Shown here: piece by piece, positions 16,732 through 24,718 of the stretch | Position numbering within the stretch: position 1 is the stretch's first letter | Layout of the letters: the number at the start of each line of letters is the position of its first letter | DNA from: an uncultured Lachnospiraceae bacterium | GTDB taxonomy: Bacteria > Bacillota > Clostridia > Lachnospirales > Lachnospiraceae | Direction of reading: 5' to 3' | Length of the DNA stretch: 64,000 nucleotides | NCBI GenBank assembly: GCA_946405185.1 | Contig: CAMJGH010000001.1 | Location: 17,594-81,593 of the forward strand | Notes under the pieces: model-generated | Databases searched by the model: none | Seen by the model: the letters and a program-made list of their open reading frames with translations, nothing else | Told to the model about the DNA's origin: nothing | Made by a program: the position numbers and the translations under genes

Positions 16732-18410
16732 TCAGTGCCAACGGCATCACGCTCAGACTCGGCAAGAAAGCGCTTTTTGAGGATGTCAACATCAAGTTTA
16801 CGGAAGGCAACTGCTACGGCATCATCGGCGCGAACGGCGCGGGCAAATCCACTTTCCTGAAGATCCTGTCGGGCGAGCTGGAACCCACGTACGGCAATAT
16901 TGCCATCACGCCCGGACAGCGCATGAGCGTGCTGGAGCAGGATCATTTCCGCTACAACGACCAGGTGATCCTGGACGTGGTCATGCAGGGCAACGCGCGC
17001 CTGTTCGAGATCATGAAAGAGAAGGATGCCATCTACGCGAAGGCAGACTTCACGGATGAGGACGGCATCCGCGCCGCGGAACTCGAGACCGAGTTCGCGC
17101 AGATGAACGGCTGGGAGGCGGAGTCCGACGCGGCTTCCCTTTTGAACGGTCTGGGCATCGAGCCGGACATGCACTACCTGAAGCTGGAGGACATCAAGGA
17201 TGCCGACAAGGTGAAGGTGCTGCTGGCCCGCGCGCTGTTCGGCAATCCCGACATCCTGCTGCTGGATGAGCCGACCAACCACCTGGATCTGGCTGCCATC
17301 GAGTGGCTGGAGGACTTCCTGATCGGCTTTGACAACACCGTCATCGTGGTCAGCCACGACCGCTACTTCCTGAACAAAGTCTGCACCAACATCGTGGACA
17401 TCGACTACGGCAAGATGCAACTGTACGCCGGCAACTACGACTTCTGGTACGAGTCTTCCCAGCTGATGATCCGTCAGATGAAGGAAGCCAACCGGAAGAA
17501 GGAAGAGAAGATCAAGGAACTGCAGGAGTTCATCCAGCGGTTCTCCGCGAACGCTTCCAAGTCCAAGCAGGCCACGTCCCGCAAGCGCGCGCTGGAAAAG
17601 ATCCAGCTGGAGGACATCCGCCCGTCGTCCCGCAAGTATCCGTTCATCGACTTCCGCCCGGACCGCGAGATCGGCAACGAAGTGCTGACCGTCACGGACC
17701 TGACCAAGACCGTCAACGGCGTGAAGGTGCTGGACCACGTGTCGTTTGTGCTGAACCGCACCGATAAGGTGGCCTTTGTGGGCGCCGACGAGCTGGCCAA
17801 GACCACGCTCTTTAAGATCCTTATGGGCGAACTGGAGCCGGACGAGGGCAGCTACAAGTGGGGCGTGACCACCACGCAGGCCTACTTCCCGAAGGATTTC
17901 GGCACCGAGTTCGATTCGGAACTGACCATCACGGACTGGCTGACGCAGTACTCGCCCATCAAGGATATGACCTACGTGCGCGGGTTCTTAGGGCGCATGC
18001 TCTTCCCGGGCGAGGACGGCGTGAAGAAAGTACACGTGCTCTCCGGCGGTGAGAAGGTGCGCTGCCTGCTGTCCCGCATGATGATCAGCGGTGCCAACGT
18101 GCTGGTCTTTGATGAGCCCACCAACCACCTGGACATGGAATCCATCACCGCCCTGAACAACGGCATGATCAAGTTCCCGGGCGTGATCCTGTTCGCCTCG
18201 CGCGACCATCAGATCGTGCAGACCACGGCCAACCGCATCATCGAGTTCATCGGCGGCTCCATCATCGACAAGATCACCACGTACGATGAGTACCTGGCCA
18301 GCGATGAGATGGCCAAGAAGCGCCAGGTCTACACCGCCATGAAGGAAGATGAGGACTTGGAGGACTTCTCCGGGGAGGAGACCAGCTATGAAAAGTCAAG
18401 CATGAACTGA
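16728..18410 (+). CDS. ABC-F family ATPase, YbiT-like
   Basis: A 560-residue cytosolic protein with two ABC domains and no membrane span, the ABC-F arrangement of ribosome-associated factors. Domain 1 has GANGAGKST and LLLDEPTNHLD, but its signature position reads KDADKVKVLLA instead of LSGG. A charged linker (about residues 240-310) joins domain 2, where Walker A is degenerate (GADELAKTT) while the signature LSGGEK and FDEPTNHLD are intact. I believe such changes are typical of the YbiT branch, but that is from memory. Likely role: relief of stalled ribosomes rather than transport. Confidence 0.85.
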   Translation: MISANGITLRLGKKALFEDVNIKFTEGNCYGIIGANGAGKSTFLKILSGELEPTYGNIAITPGQRMSVLEQDHFRYNDQVILDVVMQGNARLFEIMKEKDAIYAKADFTDEDGIRAAELETEFAQMNGWEAESDAASLLNGLGIEPDMHYLKLEDIKDADKVKVLLARALFGNPDILLLDEPTNHLDLAAIEWLEDFLIGFDNTVIVVSHDRYFLNKVCTNIVDIDYGKMQLYAGNYDFWYESSQLMIRQMKEANRKKEEKIKELQEFIQRFSANASKSKQATSRKRALEKIQLEDIRPSSRKYPFIDFRPDREIGNEVLTVTDLTKTVNGVKVLDHVSFVLNRTDKVAFVGADELAKTTLFKILMGELEPDEGSYKWGVTTTQAYFPKDFGTEFDSELTITDWLTQYSPIKDMTYVRGFLGRMLFPGEDGVKKVHVLSGGEKVRCLLSRMMISGANVLVFDEPTNHLDMESITALNNGMIKFPGVILFASRDHQIVQTTANRIIEFIGGSIIDKITTYDEYLASDEMAKKRQVYTAMKEDEDLEDFSGEETSYEKSSMN

Positions 18411-18461
18411 GCTGGAAATTCTCTATTCTTACTGTGGCGGGTTAAGGGTAACCTTAACAAG

Positions 18462-18481
18462 GCTCCCAGCGGGCGCTTTTT
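18462..18481 (+). terminator. Possible terminator downstream of the ABC-F gene
   Basis: GCTCCC/GGGCGC forms a short stem with one mismatch and an AGC loop, followed by five T residues (18477-18481). A 7-bp perfect palindrome GTTAAGG/CCTTAAC precedes it at 18441-18458. Both lie inside the inferred left end of the insertion sequence, so they may belong to the element rather than to the ABC-F gene. Confidence 0.4.
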
Positions 18482-18508
18482 CAAAGAGCGTAAAACTCGG
18501 ATCAGTGC

Positions 18509-19672
18509 CTATTCGAGGTGGAAGGTAACCTCGTCGGACAAGATCTTATAAATGATCCGAACGAGCTTTCCGGCACAATGCCCCAGGGCACTGTAGTGCG
18601 AGTGGCCTTCAGCACGCTTGGCATCGTAGTAAGCGTGAAAGACCTGGTTGTTTTTGACAACGTTATGAGCAGCGTTGATCAGTGCGTACCGCAGGACCCG
18701 GGAGCCGCGTTTGGACATGCGGGTGCGAGAAGCCCGGAAGTTCCCGGACTGATAAACCGCCGGATCAAGTCCTGCGAAAGCCAGAAGCTGCTTTGATGAG
18801 GGGAAGCGGTGAATATCACCGATCTCCCCGATGATCATCCCGCCGTTGATGTAACCGATACCGGGGATGGTCATGATGAGGGAATCCAGACCGAGCATGA
18901 TATCGGTCATCTGGGATTCCACCTGCTCGAGTTGTCTGTCAAGTAACTGGATCTGCTCGATCGACTGAGTTACTTGAATAGATAAAGCCTTGTCGCTGGA
19001 ACCGACAGACTTCCGTGCCAGAATCCTTAATTCCTTGGCTACATCCTTCTTGAAATGACCATGGGAGGCGATCTCGAGAAGGTGGGCCAGATGGGTCAGG
19101 TGCATGGAAGCTACGAGCTCCGGCGACGGGGCCTCCTTCAGAAGGGCATAAACGGCCTTCTGATGGATCCCGGAACGGAAGAAATACTGAAGTTCCGGGA
19201 AGGTCCTGTCGACGTAGGCGGTGAGCTGGATCTTGAGGCGGGTACGCTCCTTGATCAGCTTCTGGCGGAACCGGCCGAGGTTTTTCAGGTGCATCAAGTC
19301 GATGTCTTCCTGAGAGACAAGCCGGTACGGCTGCGTCAAAAGGACTCTGGCGATGAGAACGGCATCGACCGTATCCGTCTTGGTCTTGCGGATATTGTTC
19401 TTCCGCAGGGATGCCGTCCGGATCGGATTGATGACGCAGACCTGGAAGCGTCGGGATACGAGAAACTCGACCAGGTTATCGCCGTAATGCGCCGTTGATT
19501 CAAGACCAATGATGAGACTGGAGCGGTCGAAGGAATCGAGCGCAGAGATCAGCCTGAAGAAGCCATCATTGTCATTGGAGAACTTGAACGGCTTGACGAT
19601 GACATCACCCGTCTGAGAAAGGACAGCGGCGTAATGAATCGTCTTGGCAATGTCAATGCCAACAAAGAACAC
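18509..19672 (-). CDS. IS110-family transposase
   Basis: A 387-residue transposase. The N-terminal RuvC-like DEDD domain has [14 protein letters not shown] and the DTVDA pair. A coiled-coil middle follows, then the C-terminal Tnp20 domain with a helix-hairpin-helix-like IPGIG, AFAGLDP and the [11 protein letters not shown] segment carrying the catalytic serine region. The start is taken as GTG at 19672, because AAAGGAGGT lies six bases upstream on the minus strand; an ATG 18 codons earlier would place that site inside the gene. All domains look intact, so the element may be active. Confidence 0.9.
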   Translation of the reverse strand: MFFVGIDIAKTIHYAAVLSQTGDVIVKPFKFSNDNDGFFRLISALDSFDRSSLIIGLESTAHYGDNLVEFLVSRRFQVCVINPIRTASLRKNNIRKTKTDTVDAVLIARVLLTQPYRLVSQEDIDLMHLKNLGRFRQKLIKERTRLKIQLTAYVDRTFPELQYFFRSGIHQKAVYALLKEAPSPELVASMHLTHLAHLLEIASHGHFKKDVAKELRILARKSVGSSDKALSIQVTQSIEQIQLLDRQLEQVESQMTDIMLGLDSLIMTIPGIGYINGGMIIGEIGDIHRFPSSKQLLAFAGLDPAVYQSGNFRASRTRMSKRGSRVLRYALINAAHNVVKNNQVFHAYYDAKRAEGHSHYSALGHCAGKLVRIIYKILSDEVTFHLE

Positions 19673-19863
19673 GAGAGTACCTCCTTTCAAGGCTCTGATG
19701 CTGTGGCGCCCGCCGACGGTTATCATCGTAAACTTGATTGAAATGAGTACTCAGGGGACTGGCCCCGGCACATCCAGCTATAAACAATTCAGATAAAGGC
19801 AGCGGCAATACACTCCTGTTGAGTAGTCGGTGCTACAGGTGACACATTAAAAGTCCCACAGTA
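19673..19863 (-). ncRNA. Candidate bridge RNA region of the IS110 element
   Basis: In IS110-group elements the long non-coding end upstream of the transposase encodes a structured bridge RNA that pairs with target and donor DNA. Here that end is about 190 bases and contains several inverted repeats, including a GGGG/CCCC hairpin near 19754-19766, a GAGTACTC palindrome at 19745-19752 and an ACTC/GAGT pair near 19811-19833. Position and structure fit, but no loop-target pairing was verified. Confidence 0.3.
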
Positions 19864-19906
19864 TCTGAATGTATTGAACCACAGAATCGTAAAAGAAAGG
19901 AGAGCG

Positions 19907-19948
19907 ATGATGATTCTGCTGCAGAATCATCATACAAGTAAGCCATGA
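19907..19948 (+). CDS. Short leader ORF coupled to nth
   Basis: AAAGGAG at 19896-19902 is followed by ATG at 19907 and 13 codons (MMILLQNHHTSKP) ending in TGA at 19946-19948. That stop overlaps the nth start as ATGA. nth itself has no ribosome site, so it would be translated by coupling to this mini-ORF. The ORF includes a perfect 12-bp inverted repeat with a 3-base loop (19907-19918 and 19922-19933). It begins just outside the IS end. It may be a regulatory leader or a remnant created by the insertion. Confidence 0.45.
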   Translation: MMILLQNHHTSKP

Positions 19949-20580
19949 CGAAAAAACAGCGTGCAGCCGCCATCATCGGACGGCTGAAAACCGAATACCC
20001 GGATGTGGACTGCACGCTGGAGTACGACCAGGCGTGGAAACTTTTAGTGAGCGTGCGCCTGGCGGCACAGTGCACCGATGCGCGCGTGAACGTGGTGGTG
20101 CAGGACCTGTACGCGAAGTACCCGGATGTGAACGCCCTGGCGGACGCGCCGGTGGAGAAGATCGAAAAGATCGTGCACCCGTGCGGGCTGGGGCCCAGTA
20201 AAGCGCGGGATATCTCCGCCTGCATGAAGCGCCTGCGGGATGACTTCGGCGGGAACGTGCCGGATGATTTCGACACGCTTCTTAGCCTCCCCGGTGTGGG
20301 CCGCAAGAGCGCCAACCTGATCATGGGCGATGTGTTTAAAAAACCTGCCATCGTGACGGACACGCACTGCATAAGGCTGGTCAACCGGTTCGGGCTGGTG
20401 GACGGCGAAAAGGACCCGAAGAAGGTGGAGATGGCGCTCTGGAAGCTCATCCCGCCGGAAGAGGGGAACGATTTCTGCCACCGGCTGGTGGAGCACGGGC
20501 GCGCCGTGTGCACCGCGCGCACCAAGCCGTACTGCGACAGATGCTGTGTGTCGGATCTGTGTAAGAAAGTGGGGGTGTGA
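19945..20580 (+). CDS. nth: Endonuclease III
   Basis: A 211-residue base-excision repair glycosylase/AP lyase acting on oxidised pyrimidines. The helix-hairpin-helix LPGVGRKSAN includes catalytic K121, and VTDTH holds D139. Four cysteines (189, 197, 200, 206) form the [4Fe-4S] site; the first spacing is seven residues rather than the six of the E. coli enzyme. Length is normal. There is no ribosome site directly before ATG 19945, and translation probably depends on the overlapping leader ORF. The IS110 element directly upstream may have replaced its original promoter. Confidence 0.92.
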   Translation: MTKKQRAAAIIGRLKTEYPDVDCTLEYDQAWKLLVSVRLAAQCTDARVNVVVQDLYAKYPDVNALADAPVEKIEKIVHPCGLGPSKARDISACMKRLRDDFGGNVPDDFDTLLSLPGVGRKSANLIMGDVFKKPAIVTDTHCIRLVNRFGLVDGEKDPKKVEMALWKLIPPEEGNDFCHRLVEHGRAVCTARTKPYCDRCCVSDLCKKVGV

Positions 20581-20584
20581 AGAG

Positions 20585-20613
20585 TTGTCACGCCTCCCTT
20601 TTTATGATAAAAT
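20585..20613 (+). promoter_or_regulatory. Sigma-70 promoter of the cdaA region
   Basis: TTGTCA (20585-20590) and TAAAAT (20608-20613) are 17 bases apart, in the 69-base gap between nth and the membrane-protein gene at 20650. It is the only clear promoter upstream of the tightly overlapping genes through cdaR. Confidence 0.6.
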
Positions 20614-20649
20614 AAACGGTGGCGTAGTCTGCCGTGAGGAGGGCCGTTC

Positions 20650-21081
20650 ATGAACTCAGAACGCATCCGGCTGATGGCGCGCATCGCCATTCTGCGCAAG
20701 CAGGAGGAGAGGGGCAGTTTTGAGGTCTACCGGGACCGCCTCTTCGACTACCTGTTCAAAAAGATCTTCAAAGCAGGCATCATCTACACACTGGGAGCTG
20801 CGGCAGCGGCTGTCGGTGTGCTTTTGTGGGCTTTTTCCAGACCGCAGGCCATCAATACCACCCACCTGCGCTTCTACGGCGGCGTGGGGGCGTTTGCGTG
20901 GCTGGTGGGGCTTCTGCTGGTGTGCATTCTGACCGGCGCGGTGGAGAAGGTCCGCTATGAAAAGGCGCAGGCGGACGTGCACCAGTACCACCGCATGTAC
21001 ACGCGTCTGAAATGGCTCAACGACAAAGAAGAGAGCCGGCAGTCCGCTGCCGGCCGTGAGACACCGCAGGAGAAGGCATGA
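20650..21081 (+). CDS. Small membrane protein of unknown function
   Basis: A 143-residue protein with a basic, helical N-terminus (about 40 residues), two hydrophobic spans at about 44-63 and 75-97, and a charged helical C-terminal tail. No family is recognised. It starts the run of overlapping genes leading to cdaA: its stop overlaps the next start (ATGA). GAGGAGGGCCG lies upstream of ATG. The N-in, two-span topology with a cytosolic coiled tail suggests a small structural or regulatory membrane partner, but this is speculation. Confidence 0.7.
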   Translation: MNSERIRLMARIAILRKQEERGSFEVYRDRLFDYLFKKIFKAGIIYTLGAAAAAVGVLLWAFSRPQAINTTHLRFYGGVGAFAWLVGLLLVCILTGAVEKVRYEKAQADVHQYHRMYTRLKWLNDKEESRQSAAGRETPQEKA

Positions 21082-22019
21082 GCGCCAGACTACTACTGGA
21101 ATTTCTCGAAAAGATCCGCGTCTTTACCGGCAAGGCCGACCGCTATCTGCGGGCGGCCGGCAAGGCGCTGCTCATGCTGGCGGGGCTTCTCGTTCTGGCG
21201 CGCTTCGGGCGTTTGTGGGGGCAGCATTTCCTGACCGCGCCCGTCATCGCCGTGTTCACGGCGGCGGCCGCCTTCCTGCCGGCGGGCTTCTTTACCTTCG
21301 GCGTGTTCGTGGCGGCGCTGGGCATGCTGTTCCAGCTGTCGCTGGAGGCGGCTCTTCTGATGCTTCTGGCCAGCCTCCTCATGCTGGTGCTGTATTACTC
21401 GTTCCGGCCGCATCACGGGGTGATCGCCGGGGTGTTTCTGGTCATGGTGCTGGCGGGCTTTCCGGAGGCGGCTCTTCTGGTGCTGCCGCTGTTTGTCACG
21501 CCGTTTGCGCTCATCCCCATGGCGTTCGGCTATCTGGGGGCTGTCTATCTGCAGACGGTGGCCGGGAACTTAAGCACCATCACCACGGCGGAATCGGCCG
21601 GTGAGACCATCTCCGCGGAGCTTTTGATCCAGCTGGCCGGCGGCTTTGTGAACCGCCAGGTCATCCTGTGGTTCGGCGCGGCGGCGGTGGTGTTTACGGT
21701 CATGTGGCTTATCAGGCGCCAGGCGTTTCCCTTCGCCCACACGGTGGCCGTGGGGGCGGGCGCTTTGCTGTGGCTGGCTGCGGTGCTGTTCTTCGGGCTG
21801 GAGTCCGTGGGGGCGGCGGTGCTGCACACGGTGCTGGGCGTGTTGGTGGCGCTGGTGGTGCTGGGATTTAGGGTGCCCGGTGACTTTACCCGCACCGAAT
21901 ACGTGGAATTTGAAGACGATGATTATTATTACTATGTCAAGGCGGTGCCCAAGCTGAAGGTGCCGCTTGGCCGCACGCAGGTCAAGACATTCAACCAGCA
22001 GGATGGGAGTTCTCGTTGA
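21078..22019 (+). CDS. Polytopic membrane protein of unknown function
   Basis: A 313-residue protein with roughly eight hydrophobic segments rich in Ala, Leu, Val and Phe, followed by a short cytosolic tail containing an unusual acidic/tyrosine run (EFEDDDYYYYVK) near residue 280 and a basic end. No family is assigned with confidence. Both ends overlap neighbours: ATGA at the start, and the TTG start of cdaA overlaps its TGA. The strict coupling to cdaA suggests a role linked to c-di-AMP or envelope homeostasis. Confidence 0.75.
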   Translation: MSARLLLEFLEKIRVFTGKADRYLRAAGKALLMLAGLLVLARFGRLWGQHFLTAPVIAVFTAAAAFLPAGFFTFGVFVAALGMLFQLSLEAALLMLLASLLMLVLYYSFRPHHGVIAGVFLVMVLAGFPEAALLVLPLFVTPFALIPMAFGYLGAVYLQTVAGNLSTITTAESAGETISAELLIQLAGGFVNRQVILWFGAAAVVFTVMWLIRRQAFPFAHTVAVGAGALLWLAAVLFFGLESVGAAVLHTVLGVLVALVVLGFRVPGDFTRTEYVEFEDDDYYYYVKAVPKLKVPLGRTQVKTFNQQDGSSR

Positions 22020-22957
22020 ACCAGATCGGAACGTTTCTGCAGCAGAATCTGAACATCACGATCCCCCGCATCGGTTGGGCCGATGTGGTCGAGATCGCCA
22101 TTTTGGTGTATCTGATCTACCGGATCATGGCCTGGATCAAGAAAAACCGCGCCTGGGCGCTGTTGAAAGGCATTCTGATCCTGGTGGCCTTCTACGCCGT
22201 GGCGTACTTCGCGGAGATGACGGTCATCCAGCAGATCCTGAACACCATCTTCTCGGCCGGACTGATGGCAGTCATCGTCATCTTCCAGCCGGAGCTGCGC
22301 AAGGCACTTGAACAGCTCGGGCGCCGCAGCTTCTCGCAGACCTTCGGCGTCTTCGGGCAGTCGGTGCGCGAGGAGCGCTTCAGCAACCAGACCATCGACG
22401 CGCTGGTGCGCGCCAGCATGGAGATGGGCAAAGTCCGGACGGGCGCGCTGATCGTCATCGAGCAGGAGCAGCCGCTGGATGAATATGCGGATACCGGCAT
22501 CCTGCTGGATTCCATGGTCTCGCGCCAGCTCTTCCTGCAGATCTTCGAAAAGAACACGCCGCTGCACGACGGCGCCGTGATCGTGCGCGAAAACCGCGTG
22601 CTGGCGGCCACCTGCTACCTGCCGCTCTCCAACAGCATGTCCATCAGCAAGGATCTGGGTACGCGCCACAGAGCGGGACTTGGCATCAGCGAGGTGACGG
22701 ACTCCGTGACCATCATCGTCTCCGAGGAGACCGGTGCGGTGTCGTTAGCCATCGGCGGGGTGCTGACCCACAACATCGATGCGGACACCCTGCGCAACGA
22801 GCTGATCGTGCTGCTGCAGAAGCCCGATGAACAGGAGACGGGCCCGTTCTGGAAAAAACTTTTCAACGGTTCTCCGAAGGCCAAAGCGTCTTCCCGCAAG
22901 GCCAAGACGGAGCCTGAGCGGCTGCCGGAGACGGCCGGGAAGGAGGGGCGGTCATGA
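22016..22957 (+). CDS. cdaA: Diadenylate cyclase CdaA
   Basis: A 313-residue membrane enzyme that makes c-di-AMP from two ATP. Three N-terminal membrane spans (about residues 22-90) precede a DAC domain with the catalytic DGA at 185-187 and RHR at 217-219. The C-terminus has a basic tail. Translation starts at TTG 22016, four bases overlapping the upstream stop; GGGAG at 22004-22008 is suitably spaced and no nearby ATG retains the first membrane span. The YbbR-repeat partner gene overlaps its 3' end, matching the conserved cdaA-cdaR pair of Firmicutes; glmM, often third, is absent here. Confidence 0.95.
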   Translation: MNQIGTFLQQNLNITIPRIGWADVVEIAILVYLIYRIMAWIKKNRAWALLKGILILVAFYAVAYFAEMTVIQQILNTIFSAGLMAVIVIFQPELRKALEQLGRRSFSQTFGVFGQSVREERFSNQTIDALVRASMEMGKVRTGALIVIEQEQPLDEYADTGILLDSMVSRQLFLQIFEKNTPLHDGAVIVRENRVLAATCYLPLSNSMSISKDLGTRHRAGLGISEVTDSVTIIVSEETGAVSLAIGGVLTHNIDADTLRNELIVLLQKPDEQETGPFWKKLFNGSPKAKASSRKAKTEPERLPETAGKEGRS

Positions 22958-24432
22958 AGAAGTTCTTCCTCAACAACCTCGGCCTGAAGCTGGCGTCCCT
23001 CGTGATAGGCATCATCGCCTGGGTGCTGGTGGTCAACGCGCTGGATCCCGTGACCAGCTTTACCATCACGCGGGTGCCGGTGGTCCTGGAAAACACCGAG
23101 GCCATCACCGGGCTGAACAAAGTGTACAGCATCATTTCCGGCGGCACGGTCAACATCACCGTGCAGGCCAAGAAGACGGACCAGACGCGCATCACCGCTG
23201 CGGACTTTTTAGTCACGGCGGACATGTCCATGGCCTACGGGTCCAACCCGGAGCGCCAGGCGGTCAACTTAAGCGTGCGCGTGGTCAACAACAACAACAT
23301 CATCGAAGGGTGGACGCTGGGCACCAACACCACGCTGCTGTTCTCTACGGAGGACATCATCTCGCGCCGCTACGCGGTGGAGATCGAGCCGTCCGGCACG
23401 CTGTCGGACAGCTACCGCTTGAGTGACCTGCAGGCGGATCCCGCCTTCATCACGGTGCGCGGCCCGCAGAGCGCCATGGCTTCCGTGGCGCGCGTGGTGG
23501 TGCGCCCGGATATCACGCCGCTCACGCCGGAAACGCCGGAAGTGACGGCGGCACCGCTGGTCTTAAACGGCAACGATACGCAGATCGCCAATCCGGATCT
23601 GACCATCGATGCCGAAGAGGTGTCCGTTTCCGCCTCGCTCTACCACACCAAGACGCTGGCCGTGACCATCGGCGGCGTGTCGGGTGCGGCGGCGGACGGC
23701 TACCGGTACGTGGGCTATGAGACCAGCGTGGACAACGTGGTGGTGCAGGGCTCGCGCGCGGATCTGGCCAACATCAACAGCATCGTCATTCCGGCCTCGG
23801 AGCTGGGTATTTCCGGCGCTGTCAGCAACATGTCCTTCACGGTGGATCTGCGCAACCTGCTCCCCGAAGGCGTGACGCTGGCGCAGAACGAGCCCACCTC
23901 CGTGGTGGTGACCGCGCAGATCGAGAAGCTGGAGTCCAAGACGCTGCAGATCCCGGTCTCACAGATCACCGTCAACGGCCGCGCGAACAACCTGATCTAC
24001 ACCATTCCGCAGACCAGCGTGTCCATCACCGTGGTGGGTCTGAAGACGGATCTGGACGTGCTGTCGGCGGATTCCATCAGCATGGCCATTGACGCCGAAG
24101 GGCTGAACGCCGGGTATTACACGCTCACCGCCAACGTGACGCTGCCGTCCGGCTACAGCCTGAACACGCCGGCCAGCGTGGGCCTGCGCATCACACCGGA
24201 GGAGACGGAGCCTTCCACGGAAGAGCCCACCCAGCCTTCTTCGTCGGAAACCGCGGCTTCCGAGAGCGAATCGGAAGCGCCGGTGACCGAAGAACCGGTC
24301 AGCGAGTCTTTGGAAACGGAATCCGAGACCGAACCGGAACATCAGATCAACAACAAAACGACAGAGAGCGAGTCGGAAACGGACGCGCCGGAATCGGAGG
24401 GCACTTCGGAAGAGCCCGCCGCCGGCAACTGA
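22954..24432 (+). CDS. cdaR: YbbR-domain protein CdaR, regulator of CdaA
   Basis: A 492-residue protein with an N-terminal membrane anchor (about 7-29, KLASLVIGIIAWVLVVNAL) and an extracytoplasmic region of about four beta-rich YbbR repeats up to residue about 415. The last 75 residues are a low-complexity Ser/Glu/Thr tail (repeated SES and ETE). CdaR proteins bind and modulate CdaA. The start overlaps the cdaA stop (ATGA). The acidic, disordered tail outside the cell is longer than in many homologues and might contact the wall. Confidence 0.9.
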   Translation: MKKFFLNNLGLKLASLVIGIIAWVLVVNALDPVTSFTITRVPVVLENTEAITGLNKVYSIISGGTVNITVQAKKTDQTRITAADFLVTADMSMAYGSNPERQAVNLSVRVVNNNNIIEGWTLGTNTTLLFSTEDIISRRYAVEIEPSGTLSDSYRLSDLQADPAFITVRGPQSAMASVARVVVRPDITPLTPETPEVTAAPLVLNGNDTQIANPDLTIDAEEVSVSASLYHTKTLAVTIGGVSGAAADGYRYVGYETSVDNVVVQGSRADLANINSIVIPASELGISGAVSNMSFTVDLRNLLPEGVTLAQNEPTSVVVTAQIEKLESKTLQIPVSQITVNGRANNLIYTIPQTSVSITVVGLKTDLDVLSADSISMAIDAEGLNAGYYTLTANVTLPSGYSLNTPASVGLRITPEETEPSTEEPTQPSSSETAASESESEAPVTEEPVSESLETESETEPEHQINNKTTESESETDAPESEGTSEEPAAGN

Positions 24433-24454
24433 CAGTCTCTTTCGGAGGCAAACC

Positions 24455-24718
24455 TTGGTAAGTGAGAAAGTAACCGTTGTCAACCCGTCCGGGCTGCATC
24501 TGCGCCCGGCCGGGATCTTCTGTAATAAAGCCATGGAGTACCGCTGCCAGATCCAGTTCACCGTGGGGCACACTACCGGCAACGCCAAATCGGTGCTGAG
24601 TGTCCTGGGGGCCTGCATCAAGTGCGGGGATGAACTGACCATTATCTGCAGCGGACCGGACGAAGAGGAGGCACTGGCCGCCATGACGGATCTGGTCGCT
24701 TCCGGGATTGGTGACTGA
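24455..24718 (+). CDS. HPr family phosphocarrier protein
   Basis: An 87-residue HPr. H15 lies in SGLHLRPAG and is the phosphate acceptor from enzyme I; S46 in NAKSVLSVLG is the HPr-kinase site of Gram-positive HPr. Both being present argues for a real PTS or CcpA-coupled regulator rather than a divergent Crh or NPr. Translation starts at TTG 24455, with GGAGG at 24444-24448. No enzyme I gene is adjacent. If CcpA/HPr-Ser-P control operates, the cre-like site at 5850 would be a target in this window. Confidence 0.88.
   Translation: MVSEKVTVVNPSGLHLRPAGIFCNKAMEYRCQIQFTVGHTTGNAKSVLSVLGACIKCGDELTIICSGPDEEEALAAMTDLVASGIGD

Larger units (their letters stand above)
18430..19863 (-). mobile_element. 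IS110-family insertion sequence
   Basis: One transposase gene is flanked by non-coding ends of unequal length: about 190 bases upstream of it and about 80 downstream. The 8-mer TACTGTGG at 18430-18437 recurs inverted as CCACAGTA at 19856-19863. Taking these as the near-terminal sequences gives an element of about 1.43 kb, a usual IS110-family size. IS110 elements generally lack target duplications, and none was found. It sits between the ABC-F gene and nth on the strand opposite to its neighbours. Exact ends are inferred. Confidence 0.6.

Noticed and set aside
19673..19726. ATG start of the transposase at 19726
   Set aside because: An ideal AAAGGAGGT site lies between it and the GTG at 19672, and the conserved RuvC-like domain begins right after the GTG.
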